From NCBI GenBank assembly GCA_934157035.1, contig CAKPHG010000001.1, positions 310,001 through 374,000 on the forward strand: a stretch of DNA of 64,000 nt, written 5' to 3'. How positions within the stretch are numbered: the first letter of the stretch is position 1; each line of letters opens with the position of its first letter. Below are positions 52,423-61,991 of this stretch, piece by piece. The notes beneath the pieces are model-generated. The model ran no database searches. It saw only the letters and a program-made list of their open reading frames with translations, and was not told the origin of the DNA. The translations under genes and the position numbers were made by a program. The stretch is from an uncultured Clostridia bacterium. GTDB taxonomy: Bacteria > Bacillota > Clostridia > TANB77 > CAG-508.

Positions 52423-52449
52423 AGATGTAAATATTATTAATTTACATCT
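52423..52449 (-). terminator. Terminator of smc
   Basis: AGATGTAAAT and ATTTACATCT with a short AT loop, then CTTTTT on the minus strand, just after the smc stop. Confidence 0.85.
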
Positions 52450-52457
52450 CTTTTCTT

Positions 52458-55400
52458 TTATTTTTGTGATAATTTCATTGAAAGAAGTTTACTTATACCA
52501 TTTTCTTCCATTGTTACTCCATAAACTGTATCAGCCGCTTCCATAGTACCCTTTCTATGAGTAATAACTAAGAATTGTGTTTCTTTACTAAACTTTTTCA
52601 AATACTCTGCATATCTGTATACATTTACATCATCTAGCGCTGCTTCAATTTCGTCTAATATACAAAATGGTGCAGGATTTATTTTTAATATTGCAAATAA
52701 TAATGCTATTGCTGTAAATGCTTTTTCTCCACCAGATAAAAGCATCATATTTTGAAGTTTCTTTCCTGTTGGTTGAACTCTAATATCTATTCCACATTCC
52801 AATATATTAGACTCATCTTCTAATATAAGTTCTGCTTTTCCTCCGCCAAACAATTCAACAAATACTTCATTAAAGTTTTTATTAATTACTGAAAATTTCT
52901 CGGCAAATTGTTCTTTCATTGTATCTGTCATTTCTGAAATCATTTTTCTTAATTTAGCACTTGTGTTTTCCAAATCTAAGCGTTGTTCACTCATGAAATC
53001 ATAACGTTCTTTTGTTTTCTTGTATTCTTCGATCGAATCTACATTTATACTTCCTAAATTTTTAATTTGATTACGCAAATTATGTACTTGTTTTTGTGCA
53101 ACTGCTATATTAGTTGGTCTTTCATATTCTTCTGCATTATTAGGAGTTATTTCATACTCTTCCCAAAGATGATTTACAAGTTGCTCTTTATCTTGTTCTA
53201 TTTTAGTTTTCTTTACATCTATTTTTACTAACTGTTCTTTTACATCTTCTAATATTTTAAATTTATCTGTAATTTCTTGTTCTAACTTAGTTAATTGTTC
53301 ATTATTTTTTGTTCTATTTTCTTTTAATTCTTCTACTATTTTAGAACTATTTGAAACTTCTTGTTTTATTTTTTCTATTTCTTGTTTTGAAGCTTCTATT
53401 GAAGTATCTATTGCACTATTTTCATCTTTAATAGCATTAATTTGAACTTTCTTGTTATTTATACTTATATTGCTATTTTCAATATCTTGATTAATTCTTT
53501 CTATCATTTCATCTATTGACATATTACTTTCATCAAATGAAGAAACTGATATTTTTAAATTAGTAATATCAAAGTTTAAATCGTCTATATAAGTTTGATT
53601 ATCCTTATTTGCTTTTGCAAATTCTTCAATTACTATATTTAATTCCTCTATTTCTTTTGTTAAACTTGCTATTTCATCTTCTTTTTGCTTTTTGACTTCT
53701 CTATTTAATTTTTTATCTTCCTCAATATTTGAAGTTTCCTCTTTTAGCTTATTTAGTCTATTTTCTGCCTTTTCTATATTTTCTTCTATAGAAACCATTT
53801 TTTGTTTTTCAGTTGCATATACAATATCAATTTCTTGCATATTCTTTTCTAATTCTTCTGATGTCTTTAAAGTAGTTTCAATTGATTTTTCATATTTCTG
53901 TTTCTCTTCTTCTAATTCTTGTTTTTGTTTTTCTAGCTTTTTAATTTGTTTTTCCAAATCCTCAATTTCTCTACCTCTACCTAAAATGTTTACTGTTTTA
54001 GATATAACACTACCACCAGTAATTGCACCTGTAGGATTAATCAAATCTCCCTTTAAAGTTACAATTCTAAATTGATAATTGTTCTTTTTAGCTAGAGCAA
54101 TAGCTGTATTCATATCTTCTACTATAACTGTTCTTCCAAGTAAATTTAATACAATTTGCTCATACTTGCTTTGATATTTTACTAAGTCTGAAGCAATTCC
54201 TATAACTCCATCAATTCCACTTTGCTTAATGTTTTCTATTCTTTTACCTTTTACAGATGTAATAGGTAAGAATGATGCTCTTCCTAAATTTCCATTTCTT
54301 AAAAATTCTATTAATTTTTTAGCGTCTTCTTCCGTATCTGTAATAATATTTTGAAGTGCTGCACCTAAGCACATTTCTATTGCTGTTTCATATTCTTTTG
54401 GAGTAGAAATTAAATTTGCTAAAACCCCATGTATACCTTTCTTTAAAGTAGAATTCTTTTCACACTCTAAAAGTAAATTTTTAACACTTTTTGTGTATCC
54501 TTCTTTTTCTTTTTCTGTTTCTATTAAAAATTTAAGTCTAGAGTCTTTCATTCTTGTGTCATAAATTATATTATTGATTTTACTATCAAATTCTTTTAAT
54601 TTTGCGGATGCTTTTTCTTTTTCTTCTTTAATTTTTTCTATTTTAGAAGCTGCATCATTTCTCTTAGCTTCAATATCATAAAATCCCTTAGAAAGTTCTT
54701 GTTTTTTCATACGAGCACTATCTAACTCAGAAATTGCTGTTTGAATTTCTTGTTTTATAGTTTTTTGTCTTTTTTCTAAGTTTTCAAAGTTGATATCTTG
54801 TGTATTAATTTCAGATGCTACTTCATATTTTTTATCTACATCTTGTTCAACTTTTTGCTTTTTAGCTTCTATTTCTAATTCTTTTGAAGTTAATTTTTTA
54901 GTTATTTCTTCCAACTGAGCTTGTTTTTCTGCAAGTTCTTTTTCAAATTTTTCTCTGTTTTGATTTAATCCTACTTTTTTATCTTGCTTTTGTTTTTTCT
55001 CTTCTTCTAATTCTTTTATTTTTTCTGTTATATCACTAATTTCTTCTTCAAATCGACTAGCATTTTGTTCATTATTTAACTTTCTTTCTTGCATAACATT
55101 AATATCAGAATTAATTTTTTCAATTTTATTTGAACTTTCAAAACCAATATTTTGCATTTGTTCTATTTTTTCTGTCATTTCATCTACTTGCACTTTCAAT
55201 TCTTCTTTTAATAGTTTTACTTTTTCAAATTTTTCATTTTCTTCATCATATTGATTTTTGAATATTTCCTCATCTTTTATAATTTCTTCTAATTTTGCTT
55301 TATATGTTTCTATATTATATAAAAATAAACCTACTTCAATACCTTTTAGTTCTTCTCTTAAATCTAAAAATTTCTTTGCTTTTTCAGACTGAATTTTAAG

Positions 55401-56021
55401 AGGCTCTATATTTCCCTCTATTTCTGACAAAATATCATTAATACGAAGTAAATTTAATTTAGTTTGTTCCAACTTTTTCTCAGACTCTTGCTTTCTTGTT
55501 CTATATTTTACAATACCTGCTGCTTCTTCGAAAATATGACGTCTATCTTCTGATTTATTACTTAATATTTGGTCTATTTTTCCTTGACCTATTATAGAAT
55601 ATCCATCTTTTCCAATACCTGTGTCCATGAATAATTCTAGTATATCTTTTAATCTACAAGGAGTTTTATTTATAAAGTATCCCGTTTCACCGCTTCTATA
55701 TATCTTTCTTGTAACAGTTACTTCATTATATTCAATAGGAAGTTTTCCATCTGAATTATCTATTACTATAGATGCTTCTGCAAAACCTAATGATTTTCTA
55801 TTTTGTGTTCCCGCAAAAATAATATCAGAAGAAGTAGCACCTCTTAGAGATTTCATGCTTTGTTCTCCTAATACCCATCTAATACTATCTGATATATTAC
55901 TTTTTCCAGATCCATTTGGTCCAATTACAGCAGTAATTCCTGGTTTAAATTCTAACACTGTTTTATCTGCAAAAGATTTAAATCCTTGTAATTCTAGTCT
56001 TTTTAAATACATTTTTTTCAC
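52458..56021 (-). CDS. smc: Chromosome segregation ATPase SMC
   Basis: 1187 aa condensin subunit. N-terminal Walker A GPNGSGKSN at about residue 34; then long coiled coil to about 500; the hinge domain with VLANLISTPKEYETAIEMCLG and ITGGSVI; returning coiled coil; and C-terminal signature MLLSGGEKAFTAIALLFA and Walker B FCILDEIEAALDD. Length is right for bacterial SMC. It acts with ScpA/ScpB (not in this window) to organise chromosome arms. The preceding region carries only its promoter. Confidence 0.97.
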   Translation of the reverse strand: MKKMYLKRLELQGFKSFADKTVLEFKPGITAVIGPNGSGKSNISDSIRWVLGEQSMKSLRGATSSDIIFAGTQNRKSLGFAEASIVIDNSDGKLPIEYNEVTVTRKIYRSGETGYFINKTPCRLKDILELFMDTGIGKDGYSIIGQGKIDQILSNKSEDRRHIFEEAAGIVKYRTRKQESEKKLEQTKLNLLRINDILSEIEGNIEPLKIQSEKAKKFLDLREELKGIEVGLFLYNIETYKAKLEEIIKDEEIFKNQYDEENEKFEKVKLLKEELKVQVDEMTEKIEQMQNIGFESSNKIEKINSDINVMQERKLNNEQNASRFEEEISDITEKIKELEEEKKQKQDKKVGLNQNREKFEKELAEKQAQLEEITKKLTSKELEIEAKKQKVEQDVDKKYEVASEINTQDINFENLEKRQKTIKQEIQTAISELDSARMKKQELSKGFYDIEAKRNDAASKIEKIKEEKEKASAKLKEFDSKINNIIYDTRMKDSRLKFLIETEKEKEGYTKSVKNLLLECEKNSTLKKGIHGVLANLISTPKEYETAIEMCLGAALQNIITDTEEDAKKLIEFLRNGNLGRASFLPITSVKGKRIENIKQSGIDGVIGIASDLVKYQSKYEQIVLNLLGRTVIVEDMNTAIALAKKNNYQFRIVTLKGDLINPTGAITGGSVISKTVNILGRGREIEDLEKQIKKLEKQKQELEEEKQKYEKSIETTLKTSEELEKNMQEIDIVYATEKQKMVSIEENIEKAENRLNKLKEETSNIEEDKKLNREVKKQKEDEIASLTKEIEELNIVIEEFAKANKDNQTYIDDLNFDITNLKISVSSFDESNMSIDEMIERINQDIENSNISINNKKVQINAIKDENSAIDTSIEASKQEIEKIKQEVSNSSKIVEELKENRTKNNEQLTKLEQEITDKFKILEDVKEQLVKIDVKKTKIEQDKEQLVNHLWEEYEITPNNAEEYERPTNIAVAQKQVHNLRNQIKNLGSINVDSIEEYKKTKERYDFMSEQRLDLENTSAKLRKMISEMTDTMKEQFAEKFSVINKNFNEVFVELFGGGKAELILEDESNILECGIDIRVQPTGKKLQNMMLLSGGEKAFTAIALLFAILKINPAPFCILDEIEAALDDVNVYRYAEYLKKFSKETQFLVITHRKGTMEAADTVYGVTMEENGISKLLSMKLSQK

Positions 56022-56198
56022 CCTTACTTGATTTTTATAAATTTCGCTATAATATGCTAAAATTATATATTTTTAGCATATTTTTGTCAAGTTCAATTTT
56101 GTATATTACCTAATCACATTGTTAATCCTTTTTAAAAATTCTTGCAATATAAATTTCATTATGATAATATGTTTTTAATAAAAAGTGAGGTTTTACAA

Positions 56199-57137
56199 AT
56201 GAAAGGTGAAAAAATAGATTTTTATAGTTCTACTAATTTAAAATCCTATAACTTAGATGATGTTATGAAATACCAATTATCTATGCTTGATAGACTAGAT
56301 GTTTTTACAAGACGTCATAGTGAAAATGTAGCAAACTTAGTTTGCCGTATATGTGAATACTTGCATTGTAAAAGAGCATTTACAATTCATGCAACCATCT
56401 GCGGATACCTACATGACATAGGTAAATTATTTATTCCTCCTGAAATTTTAAATAAACCTGGAAGTCTTACAAAAGAAGAATTTGAAATAATGAAAACTCA
56501 TACTACTCTTGGCTATGAGATGTGTATGAAAGACTTAAAATTAAGACCTTATTCAGAAGGTCCTCTATACCATCATGAAGCTTTAAATGGAACAGGTTAC
56601 CCTCAAGGATTAACAAAAAAAGATATTCCACTTGTAGCACAAATAGTACGTGTTGCCGATGAGTATGATGCAATAGTTACTAAAAGGCAATATACAACTC
56701 ACGTTAACATTTCTGAAACTCTAAAAGTATTAATAAAAGATGCTAGGCCAACTGCAAAAACATTAGCTTTAGATGCACTAAAAGAAAATTATAAAGTAGG
56801 TAAAATAAATAGTAAAGCATTAAAGGCTTTATTTAAAGTAGTTATAGACGATACTTTATATGAAATTAGTTGTGTAATGGAGTATATAGATTACTTAGAT
56901 GAACAAGTAACTAGATTAGAAAAAATAGAAAAGTATGACTTAAAAAGTCAAAAAGCTAAAAAAGAAAAAGAAAAAAATTATTACAAAGAAGGCATGAGAA
57001 TGCTATTTTCACAAGGTGAAAACTTTGAAAACTATAATCAAATTTTAGATGAATATAGACAGGCAATAATAGTAAGACAAGATGTTAAGCAGAAACTATA
57101 TGATGAAATTAAAATTATTAAAAAACTAAAAATCTAA
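56199..57137 (+). CDS. HD-GYP domain protein, cyclic-dinucleotide phosphodiesterase candidate
   Basis: I use ATG 56199, with AGTGAGG upstream; the longer frame from TTG 56142 has no ribosome binding site. Residues 35-185 are an HD-GYP domain: HSENVANLVCRI, GYLHDIGKLFIPPEILNKPG (HD pair), and HHEALNGTGYPQGL, the GYP motif with GTGYP intact. Such enzymes degrade c-di-GMP or cyclic GMP-AMP. No N-terminal receiver or PAS domain is attached; the C-terminal ~110 residues are helical and charged. It stands alone between smc (divergent) and a terminator. The start of smc is 120 bases away. Confidence 0.88.
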   Translation: MKGEKIDFYSSTNLKSYNLDDVMKYQLSMLDRLDVFTRRHSENVANLVCRICEYLHCKRAFTIHATICGYLHDIGKLFIPPEILNKPGSLTKEEFEIMKTHTTLGYEMCMKDLKLRPYSEGPLYHHEALNGTGYPQGLTKKDIPLVAQIVRVADEYDAIVTKRQYTTHVNISETLKVLIKDARPTAKTLALDALKENYKVGKINSKALKALFKVVIDDTLYEISCVMEYIDYLDEQVTRLEKIEKYDLKSQKAKKEKEKNYYKEGMRMLFSQGENFENYNQILDEYRQAIIVRQDVKQKLYDEIKIIKKLKI

Positions 57138-57138
57138 A

Positions 57139-57194
57139 TTTTAGGGACGAACTTAAAAATTTAATTCTTTAAATTTTTAAATTCGTCCCTAAAA
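57139..57194. terminator. Bidirectional terminator
   Basis: TTTTAGGGACGAA and TTCGTCCCTAAAA enclose an inner AT stem (TTAAAAATTTAA/TTAAATTTTTAA) between converging genes. Confidence 0.92.
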
Positions 57195-57195
57195 C

Positions 57196-57543
57196 TTAAT
57201 CTAATCCAAAGCTTACTCCTAATGCATTATTTATTTTATTCATTACATTATTATCATCTATATGTCCTATTTTTTCTTTTAATCTACTCTTATCTATAGT
57301 TCTTATTTGCTCTGTAAGTACTACTGAATCTGCTTTTAATCCGCTATCTTTTGTTCCTATTTCTATATGAGTTGGTAACTTATTTTTTCCTGTTTGTGAT
57401 GTAATGGCAGCAGCAATTACAGTTGGGCTGTGCTTATTTCCTATATCATTTTGAATTATAATAACTGGTCTTACCCCTCCTTGCTCAGAACCTACGACTG
57501 GACTCAAATCTGCATAAAACATATCTCCTCTTTTTATTACCAT
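57196..57543 (-). CDS. ndoA: MazF/PemK-type endoribonuclease toxin without visible antitoxin
   Basis: IKRGDMFYADLSPVVGSEQGGVRPVIIIQND is the N-terminal signature of the Firmicute MazF group, followed by ITSQTGKNKLPTHIEI and VLTEQIRTIDK. It cuts single-stranded mRNA at specific sites. Length 115 aa is typical. The cognate antitoxin (MazE/NdoAI-type, about 90 aa) is normally directly upstream; here only about 80 bases separate the start from the preceding gene and no such ORF exists. AGGAGTGATATAC precedes the ATG. A solitary chromosomal MazF is also known from other Firmicutes whose antitoxin lies elsewhere. Confidence 0.92.
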   Translation of the reverse strand: MVIKRGDMFYADLSPVVGSEQGGVRPVIIIQNDIGNKHSPTVIAAAITSQTGKNKLPTHIEIGTKDSGLKADSVVLTEQIRTIDKSRLKEKIGHIDDNNVMNKINNALGVSFGLD

Positions 57544-57622
57544 TGTATATCACTCCTACTATTTTTCCATATCGAAAGTTTGATTTTAGATATATTTTAA
57601 ATATTTTTAATATTTTTAATAT

Positions 57623-58231
57623 TTAAGAGATTGATATCTCAGTATATAATATGTAGACTAGCATTTTTTTGTTAATATCCTCTATTTCTAGTTTAGTAGG
57701 TTTTCCTGTTTTTTTATCTATATATAACCTTTTACAAGTATCATATAAATTTTCTGTATTATTTATTTCTAATACTATTTCATCTGTTTTACTATTTACT
57801 TTTGTTTTATTACTCTCTTTAAATTCATTTGTAAAAGAATTTAGCCACAATTTATTTTCTACTATATATTGATAATTTTGAAAAGTCGTTTCTAAATTCA
57901 ATTTATTATTTCTTATTTTTAACTGTTCACCATCATATTCAGTTACTACTCCTGCAATATTTTCTGGTTTTAGTACTTCTTGTATACTTTTTTCATTTTC
58001 TACTTTTTGACTTACAACATATTTTGTAACATTTTTATTTGTCTCAATAGTGATATCTAACTTTGCATTATATGCTTTAATATTTAAAATATCTTCTATA
58101 AGTTGTTCCTCCGATTTGTTAATAATATTGTTTCCACTTTTTCTACTTTTATAATAATAAACTAGAAATATTGTTAAAAAAATTAAAATTATCGCTATTA
58201 TAGCTATTACAAATACCTTTTTATTTTTCAT
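57623..58231 (-). CDS. Membrane-anchored exported protein, LolA/germination-lipoprotein-like
   Basis: An N-terminal membrane helix (about residues 7-27) is followed by a basic stretch and a beta-rich domain of about 160 aa. Segments NIKAYNAKLDITIETNKNVTKY, YIVENKLWLNSFTNEF, and ILYTEIS recall the LolA-like/outer-membrane-lipoprotein-sorting fold used by Firmicute exported proteins (for instance, germination and sporulation GerS). No lipobox cysteine is present, so it is helix-anchored. Function unknown. It precedes mazF by about 80 bases, in the same direction. Confidence 0.7.
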   Translation of the reverse strand: MKNKKVFVIAIIAIILIFLTIFLVYYYKSRKSGNNIINKSEEQLIEDILNIKAYNAKLDITIETNKNVTKYVVSQKVENEKSIQEVLKPENIAGVVTEYDGEQLKIRNNKLNLETTFQNYQYIVENKLWLNSFTNEFKESNKTKVNSKTDEIVLEINNTENLYDTCKRLYIDKKTGKPTKLEIEDINKKMLVYILYTEISIS

Positions 58232-58249
58232 AAAATTTCCTCCTAAAAT

Positions 58250-58281
58250 AAAATAGAATAGTTTTAAAACTATTCTATTTT
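58250..58281 (-). terminator. Terminator of dusB
   Basis: A 16-bp inverted repeat AAAATAGAATAGTTTT with its exact complement sits just after the dusB stop, followed on the minus strand by ATTTTAGGAGG of the next gene. Confidence 0.8.
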
Positions 58282-58294
58282 ATTTTATTCTTTA

Positions 58295-59260
58295 TTATAA
58301 AAAGTATTCTTTTAGACAATCTTCTAATTCTTTCTTTGTTTCTATTCTATTAATTTTTTCTCTCATAGTAGTTGCATCTGGCATATTTTTTATATAAGCT
58401 GATATATGTTTTCTGAGTTCTTTTATTCCTACTACTTCGCCTTTTTCTTCTACTTCCCATTCTATATGTTTTAAAATTGTTTGTAATCTTTCTTCTTTAG
58501 ATATTTCTCGTATTTTTTCTTGTTTTAAATACGAAATTATCTCTTCAAAAATCCATGGATTTCCTAAACTAGCTCTTCCTATCATTATTCCATCAACACC
58601 TGTTTTTTTAAACATATTAAGCGCATCTTCTTTTGTCTTTATATCTCCGTTTCCTATAACAGGAATATTTACTGATTCTTTAACTTCTTTTATTATATCC
58701 CAGTCTGCTGTTCCAGAATAGAATTCATCTGCTGTTCTTCCATGAATAATTAATGCACTAGCCCCAGCTTTTTCCGCAATTTTTGCAACTTGAACTGCAA
58801 CTATATTATCTTTATTCCAACCTTTTCTTATTTTTACTGTAACGGGTACGCTTGATTTTTCTACCACTTTTCTTATTATTTTTTCAACTAATTCTAAATT
58901 TAATAAAAGTTTACTTCCATCACCATTTTTAGTAACTTTTGGTGCAGGGCAGCCCATATTTATATCAACAATATCAGCCATTTTAGAAACATATTCTGCT
59001 GCATACCCCATTGTTTCTATATTGCTTCCAAATATTTGCATAGATATAGGTCTTTTTTCATAATTTGTATCTAATAATAATTTTGTTTTATCATCTTTGT
59101 AGTACAAACCTTTACTGCTTACCATTTCTGTGCATACTAAACCTGCTCCATACTCTTTGCAAATTCTTCTAAATGCTTTATCTGTTATTCCAGCCATTGG
59201 AGCTAAAATAATATTATTTTCAATGGTCACATTTCCTATTTTCAATTCTTTTAAGTACAT
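58295..59260 (-). CDS. dusB: tRNA-dihydrouridine synthase
   Basis: This FMN enzyme reduces uridines in the tRNA D-loop. LAPMAGITDKAFRRICKEYG and GLVCTEMVSSKGL begin the barrel; DINMGCPAPKVTKNGDGSKL holds the catalytic Cys; IHGRTADEFYSG, IGNGDIKTKEDA and IGRASLGNPWIF complete the DUS pattern. Length 321 aa is typical. AAGGAGAAATAA precedes the ATG. It is 25 bases from rodA on the same strand. Confidence 0.96.
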   Translation of the reverse strand: MYLKELKIGNVTIENNIILAPMAGITDKAFRRICKEYGAGLVCTEMVSSKGLYYKDDKTKLLLDTNYEKRPISMQIFGSNIETMGYAAEYVSKMADIVDINMGCPAPKVTKNGDGSKLLLNLELVEKIIRKVVEKSSVPVTVKIRKGWNKDNIVAVQVAKIAEKAGASALIIHGRTADEFYSGTADWDIIKEVKESVNIPVIGNGDIKTKEDALNMFKKTGVDGIMIGRASLGNPWIFEEIISYLKQEKIREISKEERLQTILKHIEWEVEEKGEVVGIKELRKHISAYIKNMPDATTMREKINRIETKKELEDCLKEYFL

Positions 59261-59284
59261 TTATTTCTCCTTGTCTTTTACAAT

Positions 59285-60391
59285 TTAACCTACAAATATT
59301 GTTTTTTGTCTTCTTCCACTAATATTTAATAATAATGCTATTAATATTAAATTTGTTAAGAGTGAACTTCCTCCATAACTTACGAAAGGAAGTGGAACTC
59401 CTGTAATAGGTAAAAGTCCAATAGTCATTCCTATATTTTCTGCCATGTGAAATAAAAATGCACCTGCAATTCCCATAGCAATATACGATCCAATATCATC
59501 TTTTGCTGTTTTAGCTACATATATTGCTTTTGTAATAAGTACAACATAAATTACTACTATTGCTCCGGTAACAACAAATCCCATTTCTTCTCCAATAACA
59601 GAAAAAATAAAATCGGTTGTTTTTGGATATAAAAATCCTAATTGAGTTTGGTTTCCTTTTAATATTCCCATTCCAAACAAACCACCTGATCCAACTGCTA
59701 ATTTTGATTGTATTATATTATACCCTGCTCCTCTTGGATCTAAATTTGGATTTAAAAATACATCTATCCTCGTTTTTGCATGTTCTGGTAATATAAAGAA
59801 GTACATTATTGGTACTAATATTACTACTAATAACAAAGAAACTATTATATATTTCTTTTTTATTCCTGCTGCAAATAATATAAATATAGTTGATACCATA
59901 AATGCTAAAGCTGTTCCATAGTCTGGTTGTTTTACAATAAGTAATACAGGAATTAACATTACGAGTAAACAAATTAATAATTTTGTAGGTCTACTTATTT
60001 CATTTCTACCTCTTTCTTGTATTTTTGTAACTACAAGTGAAAACGTAAGTATTGTAAATATTTTAGCAAATTCAGAGGGTTGAAATGAAAATATTCCTAT
60101 ATTAAACCAACTTGATGCACCATTTACTGCTTTAGTAAAAAGTACGGCTATTAATAATATAATAAATATTCCATAAAAAATTGGTGATATTTTTGCTATC
60201 ACCTCATAATCAATACAAATGACTAGAATCATAATTGGAATGCTTATGCCAAGCCATATTAATTGTTTTTTAAATTCATCATGCTCCGTATCTTTAGTTG
60301 CAGAATATAAAGCAACCATACCTATTGTAATTAACAAGATAGTACAAATTAAAATACTCCATTCTATATTCCTTAAGATTCTTTTTTTCAT
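59285..60391 (-). CDS. rodA: RodA-type SEDS peptidoglycan glycosyltransferase
   Basis: A polytopic membrane protein with about 10 helices. The SEDS motif W-F-N-I-G-I-F-S-F-Q-P-S-E-F-A-K-I (about residues 93-109) and FSVIGEEMGFVV are present, and so is the catalytic Asp region (YNIIQSKLAVGSGGLFG). The C-terminus is MTIGLLPITGVPLPFVSYGGSSL. The short length (368 aa) and lack of N-terminal extension favour RodA over FtsW. It polymerises lipid II during elongation. It follows minE directly, within the rodA-min cluster common in Clostridia. Confidence 0.92.
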   Translation of the reverse strand: MKKRILRNIEWSILICTILLITIGMVALYSATKDTEHDEFKKQLIWLGISIPIMILVICIDYEVIAKISPIFYGIFIILLIAVLFTKAVNGASSWFNIGIFSFQPSEFAKIFTILTFSLVVTKIQERGRNEISRPTKLLICLLVMLIPVLLIVKQPDYGTALAFMVSTIFILFAAGIKKKYIIVSLLLVVILVPIMYFFILPEHAKTRIDVFLNPNLDPRGAGYNIIQSKLAVGSGGLFGMGILKGNQTQLGFLYPKTTDFIFSVIGEEMGFVVTGAIVVIYVVLITKAIYVAKTAKDDIGSYIAMGIAGAFLFHMAENIGMTIGLLPITGVPLPFVSYGGSSLLTNLILIALLLNISGRRQKTIFVG

Positions 60392-60426
60392 TATTAAACC
60401 TCTTCTATTCTATTTGTATTCTCTTT

Positions 60427-61026
60427 TTATTTTTCTTTAACTTCTTGTTTTTTATTCACTTCTTTTTTAGTTTCTACTTTCTTTTGATCAGTTTGTTCTT
60501 CTGTTTCTTCTTTATTTTCTATGTTTTTTTGTTTTTCTTCAATGTTTTCAGCAGTTTCCTGTTTTGCTTCATCTTTTACTTCACTATTTACTTCTTCTTT
60601 AATGTCTTCTTTAACTTCTTCTTGTTCTACCTTTTCTTCTTTCTCTTCATTTTTTTCAGTATCTTCTTTTAGATTTTCAGCCTTTTCTTTTTCGTCTTTT
60701 TTAGGAATCTCTCTGTCAACTTTTACTTGCTTTGCATCGTCTTTCACATTAACAATTGGAATATTAGCATACAACATAGGTACACCTGTTGTTCCATCAT
60801 TGTTCACTTTATTAGTAAGTTTTACATCTATAGAATTTTCATCTACATCTATATATTTTTTTATTACTTCTATTATTTCTTGTTTCATAAGTTCCATAAA
60901 GTCTGCAGAAACATTGGCTCTGTCTTGCATTAAAACTAAGTGCAATCTTTCTTTTGCAGTATCTTTAGAATCTTTCTTCTCTTCTTTTATAAATTTTTTA
61001 AAAAATTTCATTATATTATCGAACAT
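60427..61026 (-). CDS. minE: MinE with an unusual Lys/Glu-rich C-terminal extension
   Basis: Residues 1-88 are MinE: an amphipathic N-terminal helix (FDNIMKFFKKFIKE), the anti-MinCD segment AKERLHLVLMQDR, and the topological-specificity domain (IIEVIKKYIDVDENSIDVKL...MLYANIPIVNV). MinE drives MinD oscillation or activates its ATPase. A normal MinE stops here. This one continues for about 110 residues of Glu/Lys-rich low-complexity sequence (EDTEKNEEKEEKVEQEEV and similar), expected to be disordered or helical. It follows minD by 26 bases. Confidence 0.88.
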   Translation of the reverse strand: MFDNIMKFFKKFIKEEKKDSKDTAKERLHLVLMQDRANVSADFMELMKQEIIEVIKKYIDVDENSIDVKLTNKVNNDGTTGVPMLYANIPIVNVKDDAKQVKVDREIPKKDEKEKAENLKEDTEKNEEKEEKVEQEEVKEDIKEEVNSEVKDEAKQETAENIEEKQKNIENKEETEEQTDQKKVETKKEVNKKQEVKEK

Positions 61027-61052
61027 CCTATTTCCTCCGTTATTTTATTTGT

Positions 61053-61847
61053 CTATTTTTTTGAGAAAATACTTTTTAACTTAGCCAAAAATCCTTTTTC
61101 TCTTCCAGGAATTGAAACCTCTATATTTTCTCCTAAAATTCTTCTTGCTATTTCTGTATATGCCTTTCCTGAAGGAGCTTTATGGTTCGATACAACAGGC
61201 TCTCCTTTATTTGTTTGTGTAATTATATATTCATCATCTGGTACTACACCTATTAAGTCTATAGATAATAAATCTACTATATCATCTACATCCATCATTT
61301 CACCTTTTTTAACCATATTTGGACGTAAACGATTTATTACTAATTCTGGATTTTTTATTTCAGATGACTCTAATAATCCAATTATTCTATCTGCATCACG
61401 GATAGCAGATATTTCTGCTGTTGTAACAACAACTGCTCTGTCTGCACCAGCTATGGCATTTTTGAAACCTTGTTCAATACCTGCTGGACAATCTATTAAT
61501 ATATAGTCAAATTCTTCTTTAAGTGTACTTGTTAATTCTTTCATTTGTTCTTCATTTACTGCACTTTTATCTCTTGTTTGCGCTGCTGGAAGTAAAAATA
61601 ATTCATTAAAACGTTTATCTTTAATTAGAGCTTGTCTTAATTTACATTTTCCTTCTACCACATCAACGATATCATATACTATTCTGTTTTCTAGACCCAT
61701 AACAACATCTAAATTACGAAGTCCAATATCAGTATCAACTAATACTACTTTTTTACCTTTTAAAGCTAAAGCTGAACCTAAATTGGCTGTTGTTGTTGTC
61801 TTTCCAACTCCACCTTTTCCAGATGTAATAACGATAACCTCTCCCAT
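61053..61847 (-). CDS. minD: Septum-site determining ATPase MinD
   Basis: The deviant Walker A SGKGGVGKTTTTANLG opens the protein. VDTDIGLRNLDVVMGLE is switch I/II region, and FDYILIDCPAGIE is Walker B. The C-terminal amphipathic membrane-targeting helix is KGFLAKLKSIFSKK. Length 264 aa is standard. It recruits MinC and MinE to the membrane. AGGAGGATAAAA precedes the ATG. minC is not in the window. Confidence 0.96.
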   Translation of the reverse strand: MGEVIVITSGKGGVGKTTTTANLGSALALKGKKVVLVDTDIGLRNLDVVMGLENRIVYDIVDVVEGKCKLRQALIKDKRFNELFLLPAAQTRDKSAVNEEQMKELTSTLKEEFDYILIDCPAGIEQGFKNAIAGADRAVVVTTAEISAIRDADRIIGLLESSEIKNPELVINRLRPNMVKKGEMMDVDDIVDLLSIDLIGVVPDDEYIITQTNKGEPVVSNHKAPSGKAYTEIARRILGENIEVSIPGREKGFLAKLKSIFSKK

Positions 61848-61954
61848 TTTTATCCTCCTCGAATTTTATGTTTTTTATTTATAAAGTGCATATTTTTTAT
61901 GTTTATATAATATAATGAAAATGTGAAAAAGTCAATGCAAATACAACAAAAAAT

Positions 61955-61991
61955 AAAATAGAATGGTACAAAATATGTACCATTCTATTTT
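61955..61991 (-). terminator. Terminator of the pilin-like SUMF1 gene
   Basis: AAAATAGAATGGTACA and its complement with loop AAATA overlap the stop codon; a T-run follows on the minus strand. Confidence 0.9.

Noticed and set aside
60521..61084. Long plus-strand ORF (187 aa, Ser/Phe-rich) opposite minE
   Set aside because: It is the antisense shadow of the Glu/Lys-rich minE tail (GAA/AAA codons read as TTC/TTT) and has no ribosome binding site.
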